Assembly (NCBI GenBank): GCA_009602725.1
Contig: WELB01000074.1
Location: 315,695 to 379,694, forward strand
Origin: Spirogloea muscicola
Lineage: Eukaryota > Streptophyta > Zygnematophyceae > Spirogloeales > Spirogloeaceae
Length of the DNA stretch: 64,000 nucleotides
Direction of reading: 5' to 3'
The notes under the pieces were generated by a model. It ran no database searches. It was not told where the DNA came from and saw only the letters and a program-made list of their open reading frames with translations. The translations under genes were made by a program, and so were the position numbers. Positions 1 through 12,429 of this stretch are shown here, one piece after another. Numbering within the stretch: position 1 is the first letter of the stretch; each line of letters begins with the position of its first letter.

Positions 1-359
1 CCCCCCCCACCACTTCCTCCTTTCTTTTTCCATGTTTGATATACCGCCACCCACCACCCTTTTCTCTCTCGCTCTCTCTCTCTCTCTCGCTCTCGTTTCT
101 CCTCGCTCGGCATCTTGTGCTCTCGCGCCCTTCTTTCTAACAATCAGTCCCAGCAGCACACTTGATTAACCTTTCCCCTGCTGCAATCCTCTTTCTGGAC
201 GCACTCTTGTGGCCTCAACAGCTACTAGCTGTAACAATAGCAGCCACTCCACCCTACAGCACCTCTGGGAAAATTGCACTCCAAGGAAGATGTAAGACAG
301 CGCCACTGCCACTCACTGACGACCCATCCATTGTCCCCGTCTTCAACTGCCGACCCCAG
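1..359. repeat. Pyrimidine-rich intron with CT microsatellite
   Basis: Bases 60-110 are a CT-dominated simple repeat, followed by a pyrimidine-rich tract. The stretch ends in CCCCAG directly before the neprosin exon at 360, so it is best read as the 3' part of that gene's last intron. I see no match here to the preceding neprosin exon (the one ending in FIYWT), so that exon lies left of the window. Confidence 0.6.
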
Positions 360-896
360 ACTGACGCGTACCGCACCACGGGATGCTACAACCTGGAGTG
401 CCCGGGCTTCGTGCAGACCAACGCCGACCTTCTCCTGGGCGCGCCCATCACGCCAGTATCAGTGTCTGGTGGCGCACAGTCGGAGCTCGCCATTTCCATC
501 ACACGTGATGCTCGCACGCTGGATTGGTGGCTGTCAGTGCAAGGCACGGCAGTTGGTTACTGGCCCGCGGAGCTCTTCACGCGGCTCAGTGACGCGCACC
601 GTGGTGCAGGCCTCGTACAGTGGGGTGGCGAGGTTGTCAATTCTGCGCCTGACGGGCGGCACACACGCACCACCATGGGCTCTGGTGCACACGCAGCCGG
701 CGGCTTCGGCCGTGCAGCATTCGGACGCTCCCTGCTGCTTGCTGATGTCCGTCGGCGATGGCGGCCACCCCCTCTTGACACGTACGCCAGCGCCGCCGGG
801 TGCTACAGCGTGGCCACTGGGGCTGCTGCTGCCACCAGCAATTGGGGCTCCTCCTTCTTCTTTGGCGGGCCCGGCCTGAGCAGCACTTGCCATTGA
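360..896 (+). CDS. Neprosin-family glutamic peptidase, last exon (5' part outside window)
   Basis: This is the C-terminal 178 residues of a neprosin-domain (DUF239) protein, a secreted glutamic endopeptidase family. It starts TDAYRTTGCYNLECPGF right after a CAG acceptor, at the same splice position as the paralogues at 53.0 and 59.0 kb. It then shows FVQTN, VGYWP, ELFTRL, QWGGEV (whose Glu corresponds to one of the two family catalytic glutamates), GRHTRT and a final FFFGGPG...C before TGA. Compared with the other two genes, the stretch after the first third is divergent: GHWWLQYQGQW is replaced by LDWWLSVQGTA and several aromatic residues are lost. The upstream half, with signal peptide, activation peptide and the HEYA glutamate, is off the left edge, so activity cannot be judged. 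It lies over 50 kb from the tandem pair and on the other strand. Confidence 0.85.
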   Translation, partial: TDAYRTTGCYNLECPGFVQTNADLLLGAPITPVSVSGGAQSELAISITRDARTLDWWLSVQGTAVGYWPAELFTRLSDAHRGAGLVQWGGEVVNSAPDGRHTRTTMGSGAHAAGGFGRAAFGRSLLLADVRRRWRPPPLDTYASAAGCYSVATGAAAATSNWGSSFFFGGPGLSSTCH

Positions 897-1992
897 GGCG
901 GCGAGCATTACTTGGGAGCCAAGATAAAAAGCGGCCTTGCCGCTCCATCACCACCACAGTCATCGAACACCGCTAGCGCTCTGGATTGCCAGCATGACGG
1001 GTGGGTTTAAGGTCTGTGCCATCCTGGAGTCAGCGCCAAGAGCTCTTACGTCACGTTGTGGACAGCACACCGGCTTTCCACCATGCTGACAAATCAAGCT
1101 GCTCCAAACAACCGCACCGGCTCGCCCTCTGCGCGTCCTCATGTGTGCTCTGCCAGGACGTGTAGCTGGGAGGGTGCGTTCTGCAGCCAGCTCATCAGAG
1201 CACTGCACACCATGACAGCGGCCGCCTCCACGAGCAAGCTCTCTCCATGCGGCCAGCACACCTGCCCAGATTGCTGCAGCTCAAGAGCCCGCCGCAGCTT
1301 GCGCAGCAATGAGCATGTCCACCACCATGCAAGCCCCCGTTTTATCAGGTGGACATGCCCGTTCTCCTTAAATAAGCTAGAGAGAGCGCTCTCGCCCTTC
1401 TCTCATCAAATACTCAGAGCAACCATAGAGCACCAGAGAGGGAGCCCGCAAGTCTATCAGCTGCGGGGCACGGCTCCGTGCTGTTCATGTGAACGTTGCA
1501 CATTAGCCAACGCCACCTCTGCTGTAGGCCTCATGGTTTGGCTGCATAGAGCCACCTCCCCTTGTCTGAGCAGCCCTCGAGCCAGGCCAGTAGTGCAGCG
1601 TCAATGTCCAAGCGCTACAATCCTCTAGCGGACTGCACAGCCCCTCTTCCGCCATGCTCCACCAGAGCCTACATGAGTCAGCTTGCAGCACTCGCAATGC
1701 CACTGAAAGAAAGAGACGATCTTCATGATTTGAGGAGTACAAGAAGCAATCTTTGTCACACCCGCCCTGATGCTACAGTGATATCAATTGGACGTGCGCC
1801 GTGGGTCTGCAAGCTTGAAATGTGTAAATATATAACTGGTCACACTCATTTGTCCAGCCCCTGTGTCGTAAGGGGACTGCAGCAGAGACGGGACGCTACA
1901 TTGTGAGGCACCTCACAGGTACACTCACTGTAAAAGGAGGCAGCACAAGGAGGAACACAAGACAGTGCGCATGTGTGGTGCGCATAGACCTG
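897..1992. other. Intergenic, no gene recognised
   Basis: This stretch separates the neprosin exon from the convergent 3' end of PEPC. Open frames here are short, use no recognisable domain and lack good splice context. I see no LINE tail. It probably holds the two 3' untranslated regions. Confidence 0.5.
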
Positions 1993-4900
1993 CTAGCCCG
2001 TGTTCTGCATGCCCGCTGCAATGCCCTTCATTGTAATGATGAGTGAGTCCTCCAGGCCTGGCGTATATTCGGTCATCATGTTGAGGTTGATGACGTCCGC
2101 GTGCTTGCTGGTCTTCTTGGGCGTGCCATTAGCTGAGCTCGGGGAGGCGGGCACCGCCGTGCCCGCGTCCTTGCTTAAGTCAATTGCTCGCATCTTTTTT
2201 AACATGTATGCCTGCTGCACGTTGAGGGGTGTAATGTACGGCTCCCGCACTGCCAAGCGCTGCTTAAGCGATTGGTATGTGTCCAGAATGGTCGTGTGCC
2301 CAGCAATCTGTGGAGCGCGTTGGTATGGGCAGAAACAATCAGGTACTAAGTACAAACAAATGAAGCCCGCAGCTGAGACTTAACAATACATCCTGAAATC
2401 GTGCCGCATGCTTATACAAGCCACACACAGGCAGATGCTGCACTGCCTGATCAGGTCATAAGGCCTCAAGCCAAAGCAGCTAGCAGAGGAGAGACAAGAC
2501 TGCAATGCAAGCCGGACTATATGGTAGCTCAGACATCTGAGACCTGCTTGTCCACGACGTTGCATTGCACAATGTCGCGCAACGTCACGAATTGTTGCAG
2601 CAAACACTGCACTTTGTGCATTTATGCACTCACCTGGAGGATGTAGGCTTGTGTCTCTGCATACTTCTTCTGCAGCTCCTTGCCAAACGAACGTAGTTCG
2701 TCCTTGACCAAGAGCCTATCGTACATCTCTGCAATCCGAGGGTCTCCCTTGGCAAAGACCATCTCGATCAGATCAATTGTGACTCGGAAGAAGGGCCACC
2801 TTGCATACATCTCCTGAAGAATGTCCATATTCTCTGGATCTTCCTCCAGGGCAGTCTGTCAGAAGGCAGATTTGCAAAAGAGTGAGAAGCCTGCGAAGTA
2901 CGTGCCTGCACGTACCTGGAAAGACGAGGTCAGCTTTGAATTTGAGCTGACTGCTGTATGTCAAATGTTGATAGCACGTAAGGTAAGGGCATCAAGAATG
3001 TGTGTTGGCAATATTCCCAGAGTTAGAATCTCTGCAGCCTTCACGTTTAGATGGACATGCAAGCCGGATTTCGGCAGTGAAAGCCAGCACGTGTCTGAGA
3101 GAATCCACACTACCAAAATCTACAATGCTGAGAAGGAATATTACTGACCTTGATGGCGCCACCAATGCCTAGCCAAACAGGCAAATGGAATCTCGTCTGT
3201 GTCCATGCAAAAATCCAGGGAATTGCTCGAAGCGACTCGACGCCTCCGCCTGGCTTGCGCTTTGACGGCCTGCTGCCGATGTTCAGGCGGCCATACTCCT
3301 GCTCTGGTGTTGCCTGCTCATCAAATTCATGTCATGAGAGATATCCTTAGGTAGAACAAACCTGGGATCCATGTAGTGTCACATTGCCTATGATTAGAAG
3401 CAAGGTGACAGACTTTGATTTACCCCTCCATGTGCCAAGGACAGTCTGCAACTCTGTCGTACTCAAGGAATTGTGTAGCTATTAGGCTAAACTGTCCACG
3501 TGACGTGCCATCACCTGCAGTGACAGTCAGGCAACTCACAGAGCGGAAATACTCGACAAACCGAGGATCCTTGAATACAATAGAACGGTACTCCTTTGTG
3601 GCCTCCACACACATCTTGTCCATCAGCGTTCTCCACTTAGGATGTGGCGAGGCCGGAGGGTGCATGCCGTGCTCGAGTGTCGCAGCTGTGAAGCGCTGAA
3701 GGGTCCTGAAGCAGAGGTTCTGCTCACCAAAGGAGTGCTCAATAACCTCTCCTTGGACCGTCACCCTCAGGGCACCATTGACTGCAAAAGGAGAGGTGAG
3801 GTCTACTGAGCCCCGTTGGCACGTGGCGTCTCATGAGCAGCGGTCTACAGCACACGGAGGCCAAGGTGCCATGCAATTGCTGCAAGACATGCAGAGCATG
3901 GGTGGTATGTGAATGCGACCGTGGAGAACCAGTGTCACTGTCACCTGTCTCTGGAGGTTGAGACAGGATAGCAAGGTGAGTGGGCCCCCCGCCTCTCCCG
4001 ACCGTCCCTCCCCGGCCATGGAACATGGTGAGCTTGACGTCATGCTTCTTGGCAATCTTCACAAGGTCTTCCTGGGCCTTGAACATGGCCCAAGCAGCTG
4101 ACAGCCTGCCAGCATCCTTGCCAGAGTCTGAGTAGCCAATCATCACCTGCACGCTTGGCAAACTGGCAAAGTCATGCAGCAGCCAGTGGGCAAGAAGAGC
4201 TGCTGGCACAGAAGTATCTGTATATGCCACTATCCACTTGTACTGGATCACCTTCAGCTTGACCCTAGCACAAAAGACCCAGGAAGTGGCAGTGTCACAC
4301 ATATGTAGCTTGCAAGAGCCAATGCAATAGCTCACCTCCTGCTTGCCCTTGATGTGATCTTTGTACCAGGGAATGCTGAAGAGCTTGTCGATCGACTGGG
4401 GGGCATTCTCAAGGTCTGCAAGCTTCTCAAACAATGGGACAACTCTCATGGGAGTCTTCACACCACAGGCCCTTTGCAAGAGCTCCACGGCCAGCACATC
4501 AGATGTGCTGGTTGCCATGGAGATGACATATGCTGCAAATGAGTCGGATGGTAAGTCTGCCACAACCTGCACAACGTGCCACCCAAAAGCCAAAGATGAT
4601 GCTGAAGCTCAAATCAGATGCAATTGCCTACTCTGCATAAGACTGGGCTGGTGAAGTTGCTGGACACAAATGGCTAGCACAATGAGGAAGAACCATGAGT
4701 CACTTATGTCCAATAATATATCACTCAATCAGGAGCAAAACACAAGGTAGAGCTGACGTTCATAAGATTTTGTTGGTTGGCATACTTTGATGGTGTTAAG
4801 AACATCACGAATGTCCTCATTAGTTGGAAGATCGGCCCCAAAGAGGGGGCGCTTGCTGGTAAGTTCCGAGACCAGCCAGCTGATCCTCTCGTCTTCAGAT

Positions 4901-7900
4901 TTGTCTTTGTAAGATCCAAGCCCCAGGTGCTTTGTGATTGCATCCACAACTTCTGTGTGGCGATCTGATTCTTGCCGGATGTCCAGTTTTACTAAAGCCA
5001 GGCCGAAGCAGGACACCTAAGCACACAAGCAAAACTTGCTCACTACAGCCGGATTGAGCTGGCTTCCAGACCAACTACTTCTCTAGAGATTGTTGAGGAG
5101 CCTGGATCTTCTAGATAGTCAAAGAAGCTGCTAGAAAGCAACTTCATATCAACCAATACAAGCTGCTGAAGCAATGATCTGATGCGAGCAGGTTTTTACT
5201 AACACACACGAACAAACTTCGCATTTCTTGGGAGTGATTTGAGCGACAGTGCATGCTCATTGACCAGCCTACCTGGCGCATATAGTCAAGAAGTGTGCCA
5301 TCGGCAATTGCCTGGTCACCAGTTGAGCACAGAGACCTATAGCACATCTCCAATGGCTCCAACAGCTGCACATGAGAGGAATGGACAAGGTTCATATCAA
5401 GCCTGCAGTTCAGGTGAGGTATTTGGCTGGCTGAATTCTTGCAGCATTGCCAAGCATGTGCAGGCTGATTACCTGCTCCACAGACGTGAAGGTCTCAGTT
5501 ACAGGAACCAGAGACTTGTTCTCCTGCAGAAGATGCTGAGCTCGTTCCCTGGTGTTCCACAATTTATCTCTGATGTGGCCCAGAATCACACGATATGGTT
5601 CTGACGACGGGATGGCCTTCCAGAATTCTGTGACACAGATTTGATGCTGGTTAATACTGTGGGCTGGCATGCAAGTACGACTAGAAGCAAAGATACCAAG
5701 CAAAGAGGAACGTTAGATGTCTGAGCTTCACAGCCTGAGTTCTTGAGCTCTGCACTTGGATATCGACATGGTACCAATGTAATGCTTGACCTCCTTCTTT
5801 TGGCCAGCCAACTCCTCAACCCTAGCTCGGAGCTCATCGCTACATCGCCACATGGACAGCTGTGTTGGAGCAAGAGTTGACATCAGCAACTTCAGTAACC
5901 CGCGAAATCTGCCTTCGCAACAGGTCAACTACAATCCAGTACCTTCACCCATGCGGTTCTTTGCAACCAGTAGCAACACAGAGGCTACATGCATAGCTGT
6001 GGTTGATGCCTGGTGCACATGTAGCTGTTACACTCGATGTCAGTATTTGTGATAAGACAGAGGAGAAATCACAAGTCAATCAGCACATTGCTGTCAGTTG
6101 TGCACACCTCAAACATCAGATCCTCAATCTGGTTGAGGAAAAGGTTGGCTGACATCAGCCTAGAGAGCAGACATACATCTCGTGTAACTTCCGGTGTGAC
6201 ACGAGGGTTGCCTGTATGGGAATTTATCTGATCAGCCCCCAACTTAAACATCTTCTTTGTCAGGTCTTAAGGGCTGCAAGTTCATCATACGCAGTATGCT
6301 ACTGCATGCACAGTGACCATATTTTGCCAAACTCTTCATTGCGGCCTCAGTCATCATCTGTTCAACGTCTGTTGCCCATTCTGCCGGCCTGGAGCATGCC
6401 GTCTCAATCACAAGTGACAATTCTTGTTGTAAGTTTTTCTAGAGTTCTACATTGTTGCTACCTGTATCTTGTCTACAAGCATACTACAAAGCCTGAGACT
6501 GCTGCATGCCAATATAAGACACCAAAGTTATGTGGGTAGATGTGAAACTACTTACCATCACGATCACCACCCATCCACGATGTAAATTGAATGACCGGAG
6601 CATTATAAGGGAGACGCTCGTTGATGCCAATGTGCTTGAGCGCAGTGTCAATACGCCGGAGAAATACGGGCAAGCCCTTCCAGATGGTCTCGTGGAAGTA
6701 GCTCATGCCTGCACGCATCTCATCCTGAGGAGTGGGCTGAGCCCTTCGAATCTCATCTGTCCTCCACGCAGCTTGTATCTGCAGCCAAGAGAACCTTGAA
6801 TGAGCAGGTCATAACCCTGTGGAATGAGGTCTGACAAATGATGCATCTATAAAAGCAGGGGGTACAGCTTGAACATACACATCCTGGCAGCAATTGGGCA
6901 TACATGTCTCACTAGAGTCATGAGGCTTTCTGGTCAATCACCTCTCGTTTCAAGGCTTCCAAGAGTTCTGTACGCTTGTCAGCGCTCACACTGCCATCAT
7001 GTAGTTCAGTGAGGATTCCTCGTATACTGCACACATTGGCTTAACTCGGTCAGTTACTTTTGCTAAGGGTCACACACCAAGTAGCCTCCACGACAAGCTT
7101 AAGCATTGCTTCCAAGTCAATTGTCCCATTCAGCTGACAGTGAGCTAGACTTCAGAGCAGAGTCTGCCCTGTGTAGTACAAGTAGGTGCAGACATGGAGC
7201 TGAAAAACTGATCAGAAGAAGTATCTATTGCACACTGCAACGGCTACTGCAACAGCTTTGACCTTGCCCAATGAGCAACACCACAGCAGCATTGTCTCCT
7301 CTGCATGCACAGGCACAAATTTGGACAAACATGTCCATGCAACATGGATGCCACTATGTATTCTGTTGCCATATCTGCCAGAAGGCTGGGGACAACCTAC
7401 CGAGCGTGCTTCTGCAGCAAGGAGCGCCTCACAGACTGTGTTGGATGAGCAGTGAACACCAGGTCAACTGTCTGACTCTTGATAGCTTCGAAGATGTCAT
7501 GCTTGGTCTTGCCAAAGCTTTTGAGTTTCATAAATGTCTCCGTGATATTGGACTCCGTTATGGCGCTGGCCTCATCAAACATTTCCCCTGTCTTCACTGT
7601 TGGGTCGAATACACAAATTGTTCGAGTTGAGCGGCACGGTAGGTGTGCTACTGATAGCCCTAAACGTCTCCCTTGAGTCAGTCATCTGCAAGGTAAAAGG
7701 CTCTGAATGCACAGTCGGGATAGCAGCCACATGAAGTCATACCTGTGGCCCGTTTACGATGAGCCATCTGAACCTCCTCTGCCAAGTTGCCCAGGTTGAG
7801 CATATGGGAGAATGCACTGGCAAGTACTATGGAATCTTCTGGCTCCATCTGATCAAACATCTCCTCCAGCTTCTGGAGGCCTTCTGGGCTGCCAGTTGTG

Positions 7901-8564
7901 TTGTAATCTGTGGATAAGGAGTAACATTGCTCCACCTGTAATGAGAGAGGTGAATCGGTACAATGCAAGTGATATCAGAAAACCTTGTGATACACTTTCA
8001 GCACTCACCTGCAGAAACACTGATTTGAGCACACCTCAGACCTACTATTGACATGAAAAAGGCTCCAGAGACTGCGAGCTGAAAGCACCAATGCTGTCAA
8101 GGCTGTTGTCATCAGACATCGCTGGAGAAAGCTACCGCTTGGATCTCGAGATCTTCTACGTACGTGCTTCCTTCCCAAAGCTAGCTCGTGGCCCTCTTGG
8201 GGCACGCAGATTGTGCCTCTGCAATGAGCAATTTGTGGAAATCCATGGAGAAGGTGAGAGCCTTGCGATCCATCACCTTCTGCGCCACCTCGGGGCCGTT
8301 GCTCTCGCGCAGCACCTCCAGGAAGTCCTCCATGAGCAGGGCCTCGTCCTCGATGAGGATGTCGTCATCGGCGACGCGCGAGACGCAGCTCTGCAGGGCG
8401 CGCAGCATGGGCGAGGCGTGGGGGCGGCCCTTGGCGGCGCCGTCGCCGCCGTCGCCGTCGCCGTCGGCGGCCTCCGCGACGCCCGGGAGCGTCTTGTCAA
8501 GGCCGCTGCCCTTGAGGGCATCCCGCACTGCGTTCTTGACGGGAGTCGCCATGTGCTGCAACAT
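1993..8564 (-). CDS. PPC: Phosphoenolpyruvate carboxylase, plant-type (16 exons)
   Basis: It carboxylates PEP with bicarbonate to oxaloacetate in the cytosol, an anaplerotic step. Exons (minus): 8564-8277, 7935-7743, 7596-7401, 7026-6942, 6778-6556, 6211-6108, 5859-5775, 5627-5473, 5365-5273, 5016-4786, 4566-4336, 4146-3945, 3781-3540, 3313-3149, 2855-2634, 2307-1993. All junctions are GT-AG and phases agree, giving 1009 aa (family about 970). Visible motifs are the catalytic histidine motif [57 protein letters not shown] and the C-terminal QNTG of plant-type enzymes. The Arg in [11 protein letters not shown] matches the inhibitor-sensitive C3-type state. The N-terminus is long, acidic and Gly-rich and lacks the SIDAQLR-type phosphorylation site. 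A second in-frame ATG lies at 8552. Confidence 0.96.
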
Positions 8565-8884
8565 GGTGCGGCTGCCCCGCTAGACGGGCCGGAGTGGAGG
8601 TTCTGACGGCAAGGCCCGTCCAGCGCCGCGCGTCGCGGCGGTCCACGGCCTCGCCGCCTCGCGCCGAGGCCGCCGCCGCAGCCTCCGCCTCGGAACGCGA
8701 GCAGGATCTGCTCCAGCAGGAAGCTCCGCGCTTCTTCCTCAAGAAAGTGTGACTGAAGACCACGGGGCTCCCCGTGACGCCGATATCGTCGTCGAACACC
8801 CCAGACGCGAAATACCGGCCTGGGAGGTTTTAGCCTAGAAAAGAAAGCCTTGCATTCTCACAGTCATAGCCTTACATTGAAGAA
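8565..8884. other. PEPC upstream region
   Basis: A GC-rich 5' flank, transcribed leftwards into PEPC, runs to about 8820 and then changes abruptly to AT-richer repeat DNA. No TATA box or clear regulatory motif stands out. It ends where retrotransposon tails begin. Confidence 0.35.
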
Positions 8885-8899
8885 ACAGCTTCGTCCAGT

Positions 8900-9176
8900 G
8901 TAATGCAATGGCTCTGGGTGGCCAGCCCAAAGAAGCAAGCGCGGCCAGATTAACTGGTGGCTGGGAGAGGCCAGCCCAAAGGGATGTTTAAGGGGAGAAG
9001 GGCTCGCCCATTTAGGATAGGGGCTGGAAAAAGCCAGCCCAGAAAAGAATGAACAATGTTTAAGGTCTCGCATTGACAGAGCTATATCTTGCCGGGCTTG
9101 CTTCTTGTATCGCATTCCCTTGTCAATTCCTTTTGGGCTGGCCCACCAGTCAATCTGGCCGCGCTTTCTTCTTCCC
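8900..9176. mobile_element. LINE 3'-end fragments, types B and A (minus) and a decayed B (plus)
   Basis: About 8933-8986 (minus) is a type B tail: hairpin GGGCTGG/CCAGCC followed by CCAGTTAATCTGG and CCGCGCTTGC. About 8996-9058 (minus) is a type A tail ending in GGGCGAGCCC. About 9117-9176 (plus) is a B tail that has lost one hairpin arm. None carries coding sequence. They look like strongly 5'-truncated LINE copies lying side by side. Confidence 0.7.
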
Positions 9177-9434
9177 TTCTTTATTGTCGGGTGTGGTCTG
9201 CTGGGAAGACCAGATTGTCTCGCTCCTCCCACCGGCCGGAAAGCCATGATTGATCGGGCAGCCACGTGCCGTCCGATGGCCCGCGATCGAATCGATCTCG
9301 CGCATCGCCACCGTCCTTCTACAGTCAAAAGCGGCCAATCGTCACGCACTCTTCAAGACGAAGAGCGGAAAGAAATAACAGCCGCTTCCAATCTTAAGGC
9401 AATACAATACGGCAATAGCAAAGTGAGGGGGCCA

Positions 9435-9945
9435 GCCCAAAAGAGAGAAGTGCGCGCACATAGAGAAGAGGGGCTGGCAAAGCCAGTCCAAAAAAGAAAG
9501 GACAATGTTTAAAGCCAAAGAAAGAGGAGCCGAAAAAAGGACTACACCACAAAACACTGCAGAACACATAGGCGATGCAGAGGGAAGCTCAGTACCCACG
9601 AGTGAGCAACATCGGGTCTGAGTAGCTCGCCGCAGGGAAAGAGGCACTCCGCCGAGATCCAGAGGGGGCGGCCATAGCACGGCCTGCTCGCGTGTGGACG
9701 GCGTGGGCAAGGGAGCGCTGAAGCGATACGGCCAGGCGCATGCGGAAGACTTGTGCGAGCGAACCGGCGGCGTTGAAGCCCTAAAACGGCCGGGAAGCGT
9801 GCTAGGAGCGTGCCCAGCCAATGTGCGTCAAGAAGAAAGGGCTCGCCCACTGAGGATAGATAGTGGCACTCCCAATGGGGGCAAGGGCTGTGAAAAGCCA
9901 GCCCGAAAAAAATGACAAAGGTTCGATGGGGGCCAAATGACGGAG
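9435..9945 (-). mobile_element. Type C LINE 3' end with C-terminal coding remnant, plus abutting A/D tails
   Basis: Reading leftwards, about 9790-9591 encodes a LINE C-terminal segment: SLAQVFRMRLAVSLQR, an Ala-rich stretch and a final MLLTRGY before a stop. A 3' untranslated region follows, and then the type C hairpin at about 9448-9508 (GGGCTGG...CCAGCCC, then a GGGCGCGC-like end). Between 9838 and 9945 a type A end runs directly into a type D tail. Only the last 70 or so residues of the protein remain. Confidence 0.75.
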
Positions 9946-10084
9946 GGGCCTAAAAAGCGCTAAGTAGCTACGAAGGGGCCTGAAGATGCTATGTTAGAAC
10001 TGGGGAGGATGGACCACTCAGTAGTTACGAGTGAGGAGCCTCAAATCCGACAAACTAGCTGCCGGAAAAATATCGAGAGAAGGG

Positions 10085-10935
10085 CTCGCCCATTGAGGAC
10101 AGGGGCTGGGAAAAGCCAGCCCAAAAAAGAATGAACAAAGGACGAGAAGGGGCCAGGGGAAGCACTAAGAACAACAAGCACAAAAAGAAACGAAGCAGCT
10201 ACGAAGCAGAAAGTCAGTACCCCCTGCTAAGCAGCCTCAAGTCAGAGAGACTGGGTTCCTGGAAGCGGGTCCCCTCGCCAGAGCCAGAGGCGGCAGCGAG
10301 GGGCTCTGCCTGCACGCAGGTGCAGCGCGTGGGCCATAGACCTCTGCAGCGAGACGGCCAAGCGCATGCGGTACACCTGCGCTAGCGACCCGGCTGCATG
10401 GGAGTCCACCGGCTCCCCATGGAAGCTGCGGACAAAACTACCCCCCTGCCGAAAGCCTGAGGCCGCAGCGAGAGCACGGCCAGCACGCAGATGCAAGGCG
10501 TGGGCCATGGACCGCTGAAGGGAGACTGACAATCGCATGCGGTATACCTGGGCCCACGAGCCAGCGGCTATGCAGTCAGCCGGCACAGCGCCTGTGGGAC
10601 ACAGCTGGACAGGGGCTGGAAAAGCCAGCCCAAAACAGAAGGAACAAAGTACGACAAGTGGGCCAGGGGAAGCGCTAAGAAGAACAAGAAACAAAGCAGC
10701 TACGTATTACTTAGTAACCCCTGCTAAGCAGTCTCAGGTCAGAGAAGCTAGGCTCCTGGAAGTGGGTCCCCTGGGTCGGGGGAGACCAGGGGCCAGGGGA
10801 AGCGCTGAGAAAAACAAGCACAAGAAGAAACTTAGCAGCTACGAAGCACTCAGTAACCCCTGCTAAGCAGCCGCAGGTCAGAGAAACTTGGCTCCTAGAA
10901 GCGGGTCCCCTGGCCTGAGCCAGAGGCAGACTTGC
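10085..10935 (-). mobile_element. Head-to-tail array of three type A LINE 3' ends
   Basis: Three type A 3' ends follow one another on the minus strand, with tails near 10089-10150, 10603-10665 and 10790-10830. The first keeps an open C-terminal segment (about 10560-10222) in which the SLAQVYRMRL...SLQRSMAHALHLRAGRA unit occurs twice in succession. The second and third keep only the region around the stop codon and the 3' untranslated region. Each carries a GGCCAGGGGAAGCGCT-like block before the hairpin, typical of type A. Confidence 0.75.
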
Positions 10936-11235
10936 TCAAATGCGACAATCACGACGGACTGGGTGCCGGAAAATAATACCCCTGACGATAGCCAGACGCT
11001 GCAGCGAGAGAAGGCTTGAAGAAGATGTGGCTTTGACAGGAGGGAAAGGCTTCGGAAGGGCTTGGAAACGGAGGACATTGTGGGGGAAAGCTCGAGGGGG
11101 CGGGTGTCATCTCCTTGTCCGCTACTGTATCATGAAGACCCTCTGTATGCACCTCTGGCTGGTCTTCGCAGCCGCTCTTCCAACATCAGCAGCCAGCACT
11201 CTCTCGCCTTGCCCTGCTCCATGCTCCTCGTACTA

Positions 11236-11800
11236 TGTTCATTTTTTTTTGGGCTGGCTTTTTCCAGCCCCTATCCTCAATGGGCGAGCCCTTCTCCAAT
11301 TCAAGGCTCCTCACTTGTAGTGATCAAGTGCTTCCTCCTGTCCCAATTCTGAGCTAGCGCTTATGGCCCCTTCGTACTTTGGCCCCTTACGACCTCGTCA
11401 ATATTTTTCGGGCTGGCTTATCACAGCCCTTGCCTCCATTGGGACGGCCACTTTCTTTTCTTTCGCGCTGTCTCGCAGGGGAGGTGAGCAGGCCGACTTT
11501 AATGACGCTGGTTCGCTGGCTCAAGTCTTTCCCATGCGTCTGTTCATATCACTCCAGCGGTCCATGGCCCGCACCTTGCATCTACGTGCTGGCCGTGCTC
11601 TAGCTGCAGCCTCTGGCTTTCGTCAGGGGGATTGCTTTCGGCTGCCAGTCTTTCTAAGTTGCGGCACCTCCCTAGAGGTTACTAAGTGATTATCCTACCT
11701 GATTCGAGAAAGCCCTTTTTGGCCCCTTCGGACCTTGTCAATAATTTTCGGGCTGGCTCTTCACAGCCCTTGCACCCTTGGAGAGAGCCACTTTCATTCA
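11236..11800 (+). mobile_element. Type A tail, type D tail, LINE C-terminal remnant and second D tail
   Basis: About 11236-11297 is a type A tail (GGGCTGG-CTTTTT-CCAGCCC, then GGGCGAGCCC). About 11396-11455 is a type D tail (CGGGCTGGC...CAGCCC, then a GAGCCACTT-like end). Immediately after it, 11480-11690 encodes the LINE C-terminal segment (DAGSLAQVFPMRLF...RAGRALAAASGFRQGD). A second D tail lies at about 11735-11797. All are in plus orientation. Confidence 0.72.
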
Positions 11801-12029
11801 CAACTGGTGTTGGCTTGGCGATTTACAGCCATCGCCCTTCCTGACGTTGAAAGAGCGGCTGTAAAAGTCAGCCAGGTACATACAGAGGGTGTTCATAAGT
11901 TCATCAGCGGAGCCACAGGCAAATAGACAGGGCGCTCTTAGCACCCCCGTGTCAAGAGTAGGAAGTCGGATGAGCTAAGGGAAGGAAGAGCAAGCCCGCT
12001 CCACAAGCCAGAGGCTGCTGCAAGGGCGC

Positions 12030-12092
12030 GACCGGCTCGCCCATATAGAAGAGGGGCTGGCAAAGCCAGCCCAACAAGAATGGACAATGGTT
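12030..12092 (-). mobile_element. Type C-like LINE tail
   Basis: An isolated 3' end with a perfect eight-base stem and AAA loop (GGGCTGGC-AAA-GCCAGCCC), followed on its sense strand by a CTCTTC end. There is no coding part. Confidence 0.65.
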
Positions 12093-12429
12093 GAAGGGAG
12101 GTCGCCCGACGGGATCGGGGAAAGCAGGAAGAGGCGCGCCTTTGTTGGATGAGGGTGAGGGGCCTGGATTAGACCCCGGTTTCGATGAGGAATGAATAAA
12201 TTTGCCTGCTGCCTGTGGGTACAAAGATCGCCCTGTTTGCCTAGCCTGTGACGTCCCTTATACGATGATGAAACCCCTTTGTTTTCACGAGCTGAATTGT
12301 CAATAATGTCCCCAATCAGCGGACTCCTCTCGCTCGAGCGATCACACCCCTCCTCCGACATGCCGGGGCCTCCCTCCCCTCGCCCCCCCTCCTCACCCCG
12401 GGAACTCTGCCGCCTCCGTCTTTTAGCGC

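Noticed and set aside
1056-1628. 190-codon open frame downstream of the neprosin exon
   Set aside because: No recognisable domain, Cys/Ser-rich composition typical of chance frames, and it lies between two convergent genes.
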